DNA of 64,000 nt from Tharpella sp964457755 (GTDB lineage: Bacteria > Desulfobacterota > Anaeroferrophillalia > Anaeroferrophillales > Tharpellaceae): the NCBI GenBank assembly GCA_964457755.1, contig CAYWGC010000009.1, positions 12,608-76,607 of the forward strand, written 5' to 3'. Of the stretch, positions 27,980-37,646 are shown piece after piece. The first letter of the stretch is position 1. The number at the start of each line of letters is the position of its first letter. The notes under the pieces were generated by a model, which had not been told where the DNA came from, searched no databases, and saw only the letters and a list, made by a program, of their open reading frames with translations. The position numbers were made by a program, and so were the translations under genes.

Positions 27980-30900
27980 CTATCTTGCTCTCCCATTTTC
28001 GGCAACAAGTTTTTTCAAATCTTGTTGCTGAGCCTTGGTCAGGGTGATGGAGTTTAGCTTTTCGGTCATTTTTTTTACGGTTTTTTCATCCTTCTCGTTT
28101 TGGGCCAATCGCACCACTGCTAACAGAGCGTCAGCGACCAGTTCTTCCTGCTGCGGAAAGAGATAACTCAAACGCAGATAAGCTTGCTGGGCTTCGCGGC
28201 TCCGACCCGATTTTTCCAAAACAGCGGCCCGAGCCAAAGCTGCACTCGCAGCCTCTTTGGGAATTGGATTTTTAACCGCCTTGTCATAAAAAAAGAGGGC
28301 TTCAGAAAACTCTTTCTGCTCAGCAAAGAGGGCTCCGAGACCAGCAAAAGCGACAAAAGCGAAATTATCACTGCGTTTTTCATCGACGACAGACAAATAA
28401 TGACTTCGGGCTTTCGGAAAATCGCCCTGCTGCTGAAAAATCCGAGCCTTTAGTAAAATTACCTGCCTTTTCAAGTCGGGATCAGGACAAGCTTCGAGCA
28501 GCCCTGTCAAAGTCTCTAATGCGGTCTCGAAATCCTTGTTGGCAAAAGCATAATGGGCTAGATACAAGCGACAATCACACTCATATTTACTGAATGGGAA
28601 ACGTTCCAGAAGGCGCAGACAAGCCTCCCGGGCCTCTGCTTGCCGACCATTATCAAGATTAAGCTTAAAATGTCGATAGTTAGCCTCAAGCTTAAGGTCT
28701 TTGGCATAATTCCCATCTTCGAGCTGTTTAAGGAGGGTCAGAAGATCACTTTGACGGCCCTGACGCTGGTAGAGATCGGCCAACAACAACATCAACGGCA
28801 CGCTATATGATGAGTCAGGAAAGCGGGTGATAAAATTTTTCACCTCAATCTCAAGATAGGAAAACTTATCCTGGTTGTAGGCCAAAAGCAAGAGACCGTA
28901 ACTCGCCTTTTCATCAATCGCTCCTTCAGGAAAATCTTTTTTTGCTTGCAGATAAACTAGCTGAGCCGGCAAATATGCTCCCCGATTAAAATGACTCTCT
29001 CCCATCCGAATCATGGCCCGGCCACTTATTTCAAGCCCTGGATATTTATCAATCAACTGCTGGTAGGTCTTGATCGCCTCGGAAAATTTCCCCAGACTAA
29101 AGAGACTCTCTCCAAGATTGTAAAGGACTTTTGCGTAAAGAGCCGGATCAAGACTGCTTTGACCGCTATCATAAGGTAACAAGAGATCAGAAAAAATATT
29201 GCAAGCCCCTTCGAAATCACCCTGCCGGAGAGCGATCAAACCTCTATAATTTTGCGCCCGGGTGAGGAAAGGACTTTCCGGATAGCGTTCCACAAACCAA
29301 GTCAACGCAGTTGCTGACTCCTGGTCTTGATGAAGATTAAAAAGGGCTTCAGTCCGATTAATTTCAGCATTCTGGATAATGAGCAGAGGTTTTTCGGTCT
29401 TCCTGGCAAGTTCCAAATATCCGGAAAAATCATTGACAGCACCAATATAATCTTGACTCTTTAAGGCTGCCCAACCGCGTTCATAAAGCAGGTCAGCCCG
29501 CCATGCTGGCGTAAAATCGGCCGATAAAAGTGCTAACACAATCAGGGTTTGTGAAAATTTTTCGAGACGGTTCAAAGTTCGGGTAAAAAGAAGATACAAC
29601 AAGACGCGATCAGCAACTGCTGAAAGCCTCTCTTTTTCAGAAAACAAACTCTCCAAAACAACCAGAGCATTCTCCGATTCGCCAGTAGAGAAAAGAATCT
29701 GGGCTCGCTCAAGCCGTAAAACAAGATCGGCACTCCCAGCTCGAGCCATTGCCCCAACCCCAAGATCGAGAGTTTCCAAGGCTCTATCATTTTCACCCAA
29801 CTCCGCCTGGAGCCGAGCCAAACGACGATAATCATCGGCCTCCACTAAGGTTCCGGGAAAAGAGTTGATAAGTTGCAGCCCTAAAATGGTTGCCGCTTGA
29901 TAATCTTCAATTTCAACATAAGCGGCCAACAACTCCCTTAGAGCCGCAGCGGCAACCGCAGACTGGCGCAACTCTTCTGGGCGAGATGTAAAAACGTTAT
30001 TGGCTGCAAGCAAATTATTCTCTTTTAACAAGGAGAGTATCTCTCCCAAAAAAGCGAGCGGGACAACATCATCAACGCTTGCAATAGCGCTTTGCAAGCT
30101 CTCAAAAAGAGCCTGGGCTTCAGCAAAAGAGCCCAGAAAGTAGAGGCACCAAGCCTGCGCCAATCCAGCCTGACGCTGCAACATATCGCTACCCGCCACG
30201 GGTTCCGGCAAGGTTATTAGATAGCTTAAAGCCGTCCGGTAGTCACGTTCGTTAAAGGAGAGCGTTGCCAAACGATAGAGTGCCGCCCGATACTCCGCGG
30301 CCTCAGGGTAGCCCGCGGTCAAACGCAACAAAGTGGAGCGTCCAGACTCTTTTTGACCCCCATGAAAAAGAGCCTCGCCCCCCCAAAAGAGAGCTGCGGC
30401 CGCCAACCGCCGATCCAGAGTTTCGGAGGCTACTGCAAACCATTTGATCGCCGCCGGATACCTTTTTTCCCGATAATCGAGCCACGCTAGTGAATAACAT
30501 GAAAAGTAGTAAAATTGATTAGATTCACTCCTGGTAACTGCAGCAAAGTGGGTTATCGCACGAGCATAATCTTCCTGTCGAAATGCAATCTCAGCCAACC
30601 AGTAATGAAAATCTGGAACCAGCTCCGACTCTTTAAATTTTTCCAGACCGATCTTAAAATAATCCTCGGCCTCATCCAAAAGGCCATCAAGATACTTCTG
30701 GCGCCCACTCCGATAATAACCCTCAGCCCCTGCAAACCCTCGAGCCAGAGAAGCGGTAACCGGATTCCGGTAGGCACAACCGGGAGTTTGCGCCGCCGCT
30801 GTCTCCCAACCAGGGCCAGGCTGACTCTTGTTGGCTTCAAGAGTCAAGTTATCGACCACCGGCTCAAGTTTAATCCCTGGAGCCAGCGCCGGCAAGAGAC

Positions 30901-31060
30901 CAAAATCCCTAAAACCCTCAAGCCTGGCGCTATCCTCACCAATGACCACGACCTCAGGCAGATGCAAGCCTTCTCCCGACTGATTCGAGAAAAGGGGCTG
31001 CCATGAGAAGAGGAACAGGGCAATCAGGAGCCAGGCTGTAAGATTTTTAATTCGTGACAT
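27980..31060 (-). CDS. Large secreted TPR-repeat protein
   Basis: After a signal peptide (WLLIALFLFSWQPLFSNQ) the 1026-residue protein is a long array of tetratricopeptide-type helical repeats, e.g. GYYRSGRQKYLDGLLDEAED, YNLGESLFSLGKFSEAI, SHFNRGAYLPAQLVYLQ and AGLGALFAEQKEFSEALFFY. Such proteins act as periplasmic or outer-membrane scaffolds, but nothing here shows the partner. The ATG at 31060 is preferred; an upstream TTG lies inside a heptad repeat. It has no obvious operon partner. Confidence 0.8.
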   Translation of the reverse strand: MSRIKNLTAWLLIALFLFSWQPLFSNQSGEGLHLPEVVVIGEDSARLEGFRDFGLLPALAPGIKLEPVVDNLTLEANKSQPGPGWETAAAQTPGCAYRNPVTASLARGFAGAEGYYRSGRQKYLDGLLDEAEDYFKIGLEKFKESELVPDFHYWLAEIAFRQEDYARAITHFAAVTRSESNQFYYFSCYSLAWLDYREKRYPAAIKWFAVASETLDRRLAAAALFWGGEALFHGGQKESGRSTLLRLTAGYPEAAEYRAALYRLATLSFNERDYRTALSYLITLPEPVAGSDMLQRQAGLAQAWCLYFLGSFAEAQALFESLQSAIASVDDVVPLAFLGEILSLLKENNLLAANNVFTSRPEELRQSAVAAAALRELLAAYVEIEDYQAATILGLQLINSFPGTLVEADDYRRLARLQAELGENDRALETLDLGVGAMARAGSADLVLRLERAQILFSTGESENALVVLESLFSEKERLSAVADRVLLYLLFTRTLNRLEKFSQTLIVLALLSADFTPAWRADLLYERGWAALKSQDYIGAVNDFSGYLELARKTEKPLLIIQNAEINRTEALFNLHQDQESATALTWFVERYPESPFLTRAQNYRGLIALRQGDFEGACNIFSDLLLPYDSGQSSLDPALYAKVLYNLGESLFSLGKFSEAIKTYQQLIDKYPGLEISGRAMIRMGESHFNRGAYLPAQLVYLQAKKDFPEGAIDEKASYGLLLLAYNQDKFSYLEIEVKNFITRFPDSSYSVPLMLLLADLYQRQGRQSDLLTLLKQLEDGNYAKDLKLEANYRHFKLNLDNGRQAEAREACLRLLERFPFSKYECDCRLYLAHYAFANKDFETALETLTGLLEACPDPDLKRQVILLKARIFQQQGDFPKARSHYLSVVDEKRSDNFAFVAFAGLGALFAEQKEFSEALFFYDKAVKNPIPKEAASAALARAAVLEKSGRSREAQQAYLRLSYLFPQQEELVADALLAVVRLAQNEKDEKTVKKMTEKLNSITLTKAQQQDLKKLVAENGRAR

Positions 31061-31070
31061 AAAATAACAA

Positions 31071-31100
31071 TTCAAAGTTCAAAGTTCAAAGTTCAAAGTT
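31071..31100. repeat. Heptad tandem repeat (AAAGTTC family)
   Basis: Four exact TTCAAAG units plus TT, directly upstream of the TPR-protein gene and 30 bases downstream of the DUF39 gene end. Confidence 0.8.
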
Positions 31101-31130
31101 GAGGGATAAGGGCTAAGTTTTTAAAAAAAG

Positions 31131-32324
31131 CTAATCACCTGCACCTGCAAGTTCGTGTCCAGGTAAAAGCATCTGGGCTTCACCTAAGGTAAAACGTCCC
31201 GAGGCTATCCACTCTTTCAGGTTGTCGGCAATCTCCAAAGCCCGACTGTAGCTGGAGAGTGGTGTCGCTGGAGTTTTCTTACCATTGACATCAATCATCC
31301 CGCTTTTAAGGTCGGCATAACTAACCTCGCCATAACTACGAGAAACCGCCATCGGATAGTCGTAACCATAATCAATGACTTGAGTATAGAGATCAGCATC
31401 TCGAACCGCTGTAAATTGCGCCATCTGTTCATTAATAATGGGAATTGGAATACCGACCCCAACCGCCAGACTGCAACCATAACCCAACATACTGACCCCC
31501 ACCAACCAACGCGGCGACATATCTTTAAGATTACCGGTCAACATTAAGGTTCCGGCTCCCTCGGTCACCACACCGTTTTTGCCTCGAGGCACATTCGGAC
31601 TGTGCTGCGTCCCGTTCCAGGTGACAAAGCCGACCCCGCCACCGAGAAAAATCTTAGTTCCTAAACCAGTAGTCAAATAGTAAGGATCATTAAAAAGTGG
31701 GCTAAGCTGCCCGGCACTGCAATAGGTTGCATTACCACCTTTGGGCCGCAATACGCCCATGTAGGTATAGATGGTTTTTCCCGCCAGATTAATGGCGCAG
31801 TTGTAGTTCTGATAGGCATTACGCGGATTACAGAGAATAGCGTTGGGCATCGACTCAAGATCAATATCCTTTTCCACCACCTTACTCGGATAACAGTCGG
31901 TACCATAACCTTCCATATAGAGATGGACCTTCTTACCGTCCACCAGATCCTGGATGACATGGCCTCCACCATAACGAAATTGACCCGGATGAACTTTATT
32001 TAAAGGATCATCATCGCTGGGCTCGGTCGCCCCAAGAAAAAAATCGACTGCCGCAACCCCACCATAGGCCGGTACATTATTAATCCAGGCGCGACTCGCT
32101 TTGATCTTGGGTGAGGTATGACCAACATTGAGAAAGACTCCAGAAGAACACATCGGCGCAAAGGTGCCGGTCGTCACAACATCAACCTTGCGGGCGGCTT
32201 CAACAGCACCCTCTTTCTCAACAATAGCAATCATCTCTTCGGCGTTGACAACAACTACCTTACCACTTTTGATGCGCGCGTTGATCTCCTGTATCGATTT
32301 TTGTACTTTGTGAGCCATTTTCAA
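31131..32324 (-). CDS. Homocysteine biosynthesis protein (DUF39)
   Basis: Members of this family take part in sulfide-dependent conversion of aspartate semialdehyde to homocysteine in anaerobes. Family hallmarks include TTGTFAPMCSSGVFLNVGH with the conserved cysteine, MEGYGTDCYP, CNPRNAYQNYNCA and FLGGGVGFVTWNGTQH. No C-terminal CBS pair is seen, so this is the shorter form (397 residues). The TTG start fits GGAG five bases upstream; an ATG two codons later is the alternative. Flanked by heptad repeats on both sides. Confidence 0.88.
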   Translation of the reverse strand: MKMAHKVQKSIQEINARIKSGKVVVVNAEEMIAIVEKEGAVEAARKVDVVTTGTFAPMCSSGVFLNVGHTSPKIKASRAWINNVPAYGGVAAVDFFLGATEPSDDDPLNKVHPGQFRYGGGHVIQDLVDGKKVHLYMEGYGTDCYPSKVVEKDIDLESMPNAILCNPRNAYQNYNCAINLAGKTIYTYMGVLRPKGGNATYCSAGQLSPLFNDPYYLTTGLGTKIFLGGGVGFVTWNGTQHSPNVPRGKNGVVTEGAGTLMLTGNLKDMSPRWLVGVSMLGYGCSLAVGVGIPIPIINEQMAQFTAVRDADLYTQVIDYGYDYPMAVSRSYGEVSYADLKSGMIDVNGKKTPATPLSSYSRALEIADNLKEWIASGRFTLGEAQMLLPGHELAGAGD

Positions 32325-32339
32325 ACAATCTCCTAAAAT

Positions 32340-32376
32340 AGTGGTCAGTGATCAGTCGCCAGTCGTCAGTCGTCAG
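32340..32376. repeat. Heptad tandem repeat (AGTNNNC family)
   Basis: Five consecutive 7-bp units: AGTGGTC, AGTGATC, AGTCGCC, AGTCGTC, AGTCGTC. Intergenic between ybeY and the DUF39 gene. The last three units are identical to those at 6312-6332. Confidence 0.8.
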
Positions 32377-32414
32377 CAAAATCCTGATCATGTATATTCA
32401 GAACCAGACAGGTT

Positions 32415-32855
32415 TCATATTACATTCAGAGCTAAAGCAAAAAGTTCATCCTGACGCGACTCCATCTCGACGGCCTCTTGGGCGTCGACCCCGACATGTT
32501 CAAATCCCAAGAGATGCAGAATCCCATGAATCAGATAGTAGACAACCCCCTCTTCCAGACTATAGCCAAGCTCTTGGGTCTCGCGCCGGGCGGTCTCCAC
32601 TGAAACTACGACATCACCTAAGTGAGCCTCCTCTTTCTCTTGCGAAAAAGATATCACATTGGTCGGCCAGGGACGACTAAAAAATTTTTCATTAAGTTCA
32701 GCAATCTGTCGATCATTGAGTAACTCTATTTCAAGATCAAGCTCAACAATCTCAAGCTCAACCAGAACCGGGGCCAAAATTTGCCTGATAAGTTCAGGAT
32801 CCAGTTCAAGACTAAGCTTTTCACTGGCTTGCCGATTACTTATAAAAAGAGACAT
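32415..32855 (-). CDS. ybeY: Endoribonuclease YbeY
   Basis: Single-strand endoribonuclease for 16S rRNA maturation and ribosome quality control. The zinc motif HGxLHLxGxxH is present as HGILHLLGFEH near residue 113-123. Length 146. Its ATG shares one base with the phoH stop (TGATG), the common phoH-ybeY coupling. Confidence 0.93.
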   Translation of the reverse strand: MSLFISNRQASEKLSLELDPELIRQILAPVLVELEIVELDLEIELLNDRQIAELNEKFFSRPWPTNVISFSQEKEEAHLGDVVVSVETARRETQELGYSLEEGVVYYLIHGILHLLGFEHVGVDAQEAVEMESRQDELFALALNVI

Positions 32856-33820
32856 CAGTCAGCCGTCCCCTCATGCTGTTCATAGGCTGTTATTATTTTC
32901 TGCACCAGCGGGTGGCGGACGACATCGACTGAACTAAGATGACAGAAGCCCACTCCCTTTACCCCTTGAAGAACCTTCTGCACAATAACCAGACCCGATT
33001 GCCGGTCACCCGGAAGATCAGTTTGGGTCACATCACCGGTAATGACCGCTTTGGAAGCAAAACCTAAGCGGGTTAAAAACATTTTCATCTGCTCGTTAGT
33101 CGTATTCTGGGCTTCATCAAGAATAACAAAGGCGTCATTTAAAGTCCGGCCCCGCATAAAAGCCAACGGTGCCACCTCGATAATACCTTTATCCAACATT
33201 TCCCGAGTCTTGTCAAATGAGATAATATCATGCAGAGCATCATAGAGAGGACGCAGGTAGGGATCAACCTTATCCTGCAGATCACCGGGGAGAAAACCTA
33301 AACGTTCGCCCGCTTCAACCGCCGGGCGCGTTAAAACAATACGCTCAACCTTATGTTCATGCAGGGCGGCGATCGCCATGGCCATCGCCAGATAGGTTTT
33401 ACCAGTACCAGCCGGGCCCACTGAAAAAACGATATCATGACGCCGGATAGCATCAATATAAAACTTCTGCCCGCGACTTTTGGGGGAGATAAAACGCCGG
33501 GCCCCACCTTTGCCGCGAATATAGACCTTATCGAGAAAAATATCTTTTAGAACAGCCCCGGCATCAGCCGATTTTATACGCCAGGCATAAGCGATATCAG
33601 CCGCATAGAGAGGATAACCGGCAACCACCAGATCGTAGAGCTCCTGCAACACAGAGAGGGCCAGCTCCGCTTTCAAGGGGTCACCTTCAACCATAACCTG
33701 GGTACCCCGAGTATCAATCTTGACCCCGGCACTTTCGGAGAGTTGCAGCAAGTGCTCACCACCCTCACCAAAGAGAAGTTGAAGCGCCGCTGAATCAGCA
33801 AAATTCAATTTATACATCAA
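32855..33820 (-). CDS. phoH: PhoH-like ATPase
   Basis: P-loop ATPase with an N-terminal KH-like segment and a Walker A in VGPAGTGKTYLAMA (about residue 136), plus VILDEAQN as Walker B. Length 321. Likely acts with YbeY in RNA metabolism. Its ATG overlaps the stop of the DegT aminotransferase gene. Confidence 0.92.
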   Translation of the reverse strand: MMYKLNFADSAALQLLFGEGGEHLLQLSESAGVKIDTRGTQVMVEGDPLKAELALSVLQELYDLVVAGYPLYAADIAYAWRIKSADAGAVLKDIFLDKVYIRGKGGARRFISPKSRGQKFYIDAIRRHDIVFSVGPAGTGKTYLAMAMAIAALHEHKVERIVLTRPAVEAGERLGFLPGDLQDKVDPYLRPLYDALHDIISFDKTREMLDKGIIEVAPLAFMRGRTLNDAFVILDEAQNTTNEQMKMFLTRLGFASKAVITGDVTQTDLPGDRQSGLVIVQKVLQGVKGVGFCHLSSVDVVRHPLVQKIITAYEQHEGTAD

Positions 33821-34905
33821 ACTTCCTTAAGCAGAGTCGCAATAACCAGATCCTGCTCTATTGTCGTCAAAAAAGGGTGCATCGGCAATGAAAAGATCTC
33901 GGCCGCGATTTTTTCAGAGACCGGGAAATCACCAACCTTATAGCCTAGATAAGCAAAGGCGGGCTGGAGATGCAGAGGTACAGGGTAGTGAATTGCTACC
34001 GGAATCCCAGCCGCCTGCAGGGCGGCGACAACCGGTTCACGCTTTTGCGAACGTAATGAATATTGAGCAAAAACCGAAACACAGCCAACCTCCACCTGAG
34101 GCGTTATAAAATGACCGCTTAAGGCTGAACTGTAAAGATCTGCAACCGCAATGCGCTGGTTTATCTCAGCTTCGAAATGAGGTAATTTGGCCAACAAGAT
34201 CGCGGCCTGCATAGTATCGAGACGACTATTACAACCGATCATCTCGTGATAATAACGCTGCCGCTGACCATGATTACGCAAACAGCGCAACTTTTCAGCA
34301 ACCTCAGCATCAGCGGTAAAGAGCATCCCGCCATCGCCATAACAACCCAGAGGCTTAGCCGGGAAAAATGAGGTCGCCGCAAGCTCTCCGAAGCTGCCGC
34401 ACTTACGACCCAGGCGAGCCGCACCCAACGATTGCGCCGCATCTTCAATAAGTTTCAAGCCGTGCTTTGCAGCCAACTTTTCAATATCCGCATAAACTGC
34501 TGGGTGACCGTAGAGATCAACTGCAATAATCGCTTTGGTAGATTTTGTAATAGCAGCTTCCAAAGCCTTGGGATCAAGATTGTAGGTCTGCTCTTCGATA
34601 TCAACAAAAACCGGCCGCGCCCCGGCCAAGGCGATGGTTTCGGCAGTCGCAATAAAGGTAAAGGGCGTAGTTATCACCTCATCACCGGGGCCAACCCCAA
34701 AAACCATCAATGCCAGCTGCAGGGCATCGGTCCCCGAAGCGCAGGCAACCGCATGTTCAACCCCGACAAAGCCAGCCAAAGCCTCTTCCAGTTCTTGCAC
34801 CTGCGGGCCATTAACAAACTGGGCCGAGGCCGTCACCTCTTTGATAGCAGCGTCAATCTCCGCCTGATAAGCATCATATTGAGCCTTAAGATCAACAAAT
34901 TGCAT
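33817..34905 (-). CDS. DegT/DnrJ/EryC1 sugar aminotransferase
   Basis: PLP enzyme that aminates keto-sugar nucleotides for surface glycans. Visible are the cofactor-binding ACASGTDALQLAL, IEDAAQSLGA and the PLP lysine in FFPAKPLGCYGDGG. The ATG at 34905 has AAGGTG six bases upstream; two extra codons upstream are unlikely. Length 362. It shares no obvious pathway with phoH downstream; the 4-base overlap suggests simple co-transcription. Confidence 0.9.
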   Translation of the reverse strand: MQFVDLKAQYDAYQAEIDAAIKEVTASAQFVNGPQVQELEEALAGFVGVEHAVACASGTDALQLALMVFGVGPGDEVITTPFTFIATAETIALAGARPVFVDIEEQTYNLDPKALEAAITKSTKAIIAVDLYGHPAVYADIEKLAAKHGLKLIEDAAQSLGAARLGRKCGSFGELAATSFFPAKPLGCYGDGGMLFTADAEVAEKLRCLRNHGQRQRYYHEMIGCNSRLDTMQAAILLAKLPHFEAEINQRIAVADLYSSALSGHFITPQVEVGCVSVFAQYSLRSQKREPVVAALQAAGIPVAIHYPVPLHLQPAFAYLGYKVGDFPVSEKIAAEIFSLPMHPFLTTIEQDLVIATLLKEV

Positions 34906-34929
34906 TAATTTCACCTTTTGTAAAAAAAG

Positions 34930-35601
34930 TTAAGTTAAAGAGGGTAGCTCAGCCAGAAAGGTTGTCATCTTTTCGGCAACTTTTGCAACCTGCGGCAGAA
35001 CCATTTTATAGTTACTCTCATATTCAGTTGTCAAGTCGGCGTCACCGACATCGGTAACCCCGCGTAAAACCAGAGCTGGAATCCCCATGCGCCGAGCCAC
35101 CCGCACAATTGAGGCCCCCTCCCAATCGGCCGCAAGCGCCTGATAGCGCGAAAATAGAGCCTCTCTTATCGTCACCGTGTCAGCATTACGATCAGCCGAA
35201 GCCAAGGGACCGACTTTAAGATCAGAAAACCTGTGTGCCAACTCAGAAAGTAAAAAAGCGTCACAAGCGGTCGTCGGTACCGTCTTATGCTCACTCGTAA
35301 AATCGTATTCGATAACCTTTGAGGCGAGAATCTGGTCACCGACAACCAGTCCGGGAGCAAGTGCACCACAGGAGCCAAAATTCAAAATCAGATCAGAATC
35401 AAAACGATCAATCAGCATCTGCGTAGTTGCGGCAGCCATAACTTTTCCGAGACCAGAAGTAGTAGCAACCACCTCTTTACCGGCAAAGCTGCGGCGATAA
35501 AAATTGCGCCCGGAAATCTTTTCCAGGTGCCAGTTACCAGAGGCCAGCAACGGTTGCAACTCATGCCGCAAAGCCGTAATTAAAGCAATTTTTACAAACA
35601 T
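34930..35601 (-). CDS. 5'-methylthioadenosine/S-adenosylhomocysteine nucleosidase-like protein
   Basis: PNP/UDP phosphorylase-fold nucleosidase of 223 residues. NFGSCGAL is the glycine-rich loop, ADWEGASIVRVARR the substrate helix with its glutamate, and RGVTDVGDAD supplies the catalytic aspartate. It would recycle by-products of SAM use. It sits 10 bases after cheB, which together with CheR handles SAM-dependent methylation. A futalosine hydrolase or other nucleosidase is possible. AGGA precedes the ATG at 35601. Confidence 0.75.
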   Translation of the reverse strand: MFVKIALITALRHELQPLLASGNWHLEKISGRNFYRRSFAGKEVVATTSGLGKVMAAATTQMLIDRFDSDLILNFGSCGALAPGLVVGDQILASKVIEYDFTSEHKTVPTTACDAFLLSELAHRFSDLKVGPLASADRNADTVTIREALFSRYQALAADWEGASIVRVARRMGIPALVLRGVTDVGDADLTTEYESNYKMVLPQVAKVAEKMTTFLAELPSLT

Positions 35602-35611
35602 CTGAAAAGTC

Positions 35612-36694
35612 CTAACCGGAAAAAGGCAATAAATTAAGCAATTCGCCAATGGCTTCCGGATTCATACGAACCTGGGCCGCCCCTAAACGGGCCGCCTCAC
35701 CCGGCATCCCATTAACCACCGAGCTCTCCTCGTCTTGAGCGATTGTCATTTGCCCGCACTCACGCATGGCCAGCTGCTCCAAAGCTCCGTCCCGGCCCAT
35801 GCCGGTCAAAATAATGGCGAGGGCCGCCGGGGCTCCAGGCTGAGCCAGGCAACGAAAGAGTGGAGCCACCGCCGGTTTAACGCTATACTCCGGCGGACCT
35901 GTAGTTAAGTGTATCAAACCCGCCCCGGAGAGTTCCAGATGACAACCATCTGGGGCAAAGTAGACATGACCAGAAAGAGGCTTCTCAGTATCCCTGGCAA
36001 TAGCAAGCGGGATCTCCACCTCGCCTTGCAGCCAGCTCACCATACCCTCAAGAAAACCTTGCGCAATATGTTGAACAATGAGAATCGGTAAAGGAAAATC
36101 CTTTTTCAAGCGGGCCAGAACAGCTTTCAGGACCATCGGCCCACCGGTCGAGGCCCCGATGGCAATCAGGACTGGAGGATTACTTTTCAATTTTACCAAA
36201 AAATCATTATCAAGATCTACTTTGGGTGACTGTAGTTTAGATTGAGGGCTCGACATAGACTTCCGACGCACAACCTTTACCCCGGACATCACCTTAACCT
36301 TATGCAAGAGACTCTCAACCAGCTCCTGAGCACCGGGAGTGCCGACCCCTCGAGGTTTAGCGACAGCGGCCAATGCCCCAGCTTGAATCGCACAATAGGA
36401 TTTTTCAGTTAACTTATGGCTGAGATTAGCACTGCAGATAACAATCGGCACCGGGCTCTCTTCCATAATCCGCCGAGTTGCAGAGATACCATCAAGTTCC
36501 GGCATCTCGATATCCATAATCACCACCTGCGGTTGCAAGAGTTTGACCTTATCAACCGCATCAAATCCATTAACTGCGGTCCCGACCACAGTCAACTCGG
36601 GATCGGCTTCAACCAGATTGCATAAATATTGGAGGATAGTACGTGAATCATCAACAATGAGAACGGTAATCACTTTTTCTTCACCTTTCATCAT
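35612..36694 (-). CDS. cheB: CheB-type methylesterase response regulator (WspF-like)
   Basis: Receiver domain (VDDSRT, the phospho-Asp in VIMDIEMPELDG) joined to a C-terminal methylesterase with the catalytic triad Ser in GASTGGP, His in VQHIAQGF and Asp in LTGMGRDG. It demethylates the receptor in the same cluster. The start overlaps the GGDEF gene by 14 bases. ATG at 36694 or 36691 both follow GGAAGG. Last chemosensory gene of the cluster. Confidence 0.93.
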   Translation of the reverse strand: MMKGEEKVITVLIVDDSRTILQYLCNLVEADPELTVVGTAVNGFDAVDKVKLLQPQVVIMDIEMPELDGISATRRIMEESPVPIVICSANLSHKLTEKSYCAIQAGALAAVAKPRGVGTPGAQELVESLLHKVKVMSGVKVVRRKSMSSPQSKLQSPKVDLDNDFLVKLKSNPPVLIAIGASTGGPMVLKAVLARLKKDFPLPILIVQHIAQGFLEGMVSWLQGEVEIPLAIARDTEKPLSGHVYFAPDGCHLELSGAGLIHLTTGPPEYSVKPAVAPLFRCLAQPGAPAALAIILTGMGRDGALEQLAMRECGQMTIAQDEESSVVNGMPGEAARLGAAQVRMNPEAIGELLNLLPFSG

Positions 36695-37637
36695 TCATCC
36701 TTCCATAAATGGCTCCGACAACCCGATTGCGGCCTTCATTTTTAGCCCGATAGAGACAATCATCAGCCATTCCAATCAAATCATAGCCGGTGACTGCTTT
36801 ATTAGTTGCAGTGGCTGGCATAACCGCATATCCGAAACTTGCAGTAACCAAAAAATTGCCGCCATGACTATCTGCAAAACGAAGATCAGCAACAATTTGA
36901 CGCATCCTTTCACAGGCTGGCAAGGCCCCGTCATCAGCGGTCTCCGGCAAAACAACCACAAACTCCTCACCTCCATAACGGGCCACCCAGTCAACCCCGA
37001 AACGAATCGTCTCTTTCAAAGCCCGAGCAATCGCCTTTAAAACCTCATCCCCAAGCAAATGGCCATAAGTGTCGTTAACTTTTTTAAAGTGATCAATATC
37101 GCAGAGTACCACTGTCAGCGAACGTTTATAACGAAGAGCCTGTTTGCAGACAGTAGTCAATTGTTCATCAAGATGGTTGCGGTTAAAAACTTTGGTCAAA
37201 TGGTCAGTATGCAGCAATCGGGAGATCTCCCGATTACGCTCTTTCAAAGTCTCTTCCAAATCCAGAACCCGCCTCGCTGTCGCCAGGCGAGCAACCAGTT
37301 CTGCGGGCTCTATAGGTTTAACGAGATAGTCGTCGGCACCACCTTCGAGACCTTTCACAATCTCCTCTTTAGAACTTTTTGCGGTGACCAGAAAGAGATA
37401 GATATAATCTTTATCCATTTTTGCTCTAATTGCCCGACAGAGCTCAACCCCATCCATCTCAGGCATCACCCAATCGGTGATAACGATCGAAAAAGGTTGC
37501 TTTTCCAAAAACTCAAGACCTTCTCGACCATTACGCGCAACCTTAACCTCATAGCCCTCTGACTCCAGCAAAAATTGCAGCTGTAACGCCTGGGTCGGGC
37601 TATCCTCAACTACCAAAATATCTAATTTTTCACTCAT
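36681..37637 (-). CDS. Receiver-GGDEF diguanylate cyclase (WspR-like)
   Basis: Receiver domain (ILVVEDSPTQ; phospho-Asp in ITDWVMPEMDG), a short helical linker (LEETLKERNREISRLLH) and a GGDEF domain with active-site RYGGEEF, so it should make c-di-GMP from two GTP. No allosteric RxxD pair was verified. Its place between the CheA-like and CheB genes matches WspR as the output of a chemosensory pathway. The signal could be read by the riboswitch at 55 kb; that link is inferred. Confidence 0.92.
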   Translation of the reverse strand: MSEKLDILVVEDSPTQALQLQFLLESEGYEVKVARNGREGLEFLEKQPFSIVITDWVMPEMDGVELCRAIRAKMDKDYIYLFLVTAKSSKEEIVKGLEGGADDYLVKPIEPAELVARLATARRVLDLEETLKERNREISRLLHTDHLTKVFNRNHLDEQLTTVCKQALRYKRSLTVVLCDIDHFKKVNDTYGHLLGDEVLKAIARALKETIRFGVDWVARYGGEEFVVVLPETADDGALPACERMRQIVADLRFADSHGGNFLVTASFGYAVMPATATNKAVTGYDLIGMADDCLYRAKNEGRNRVVGAIYGRMNDER

Positions 37638-37646
37638 TTTAATAAA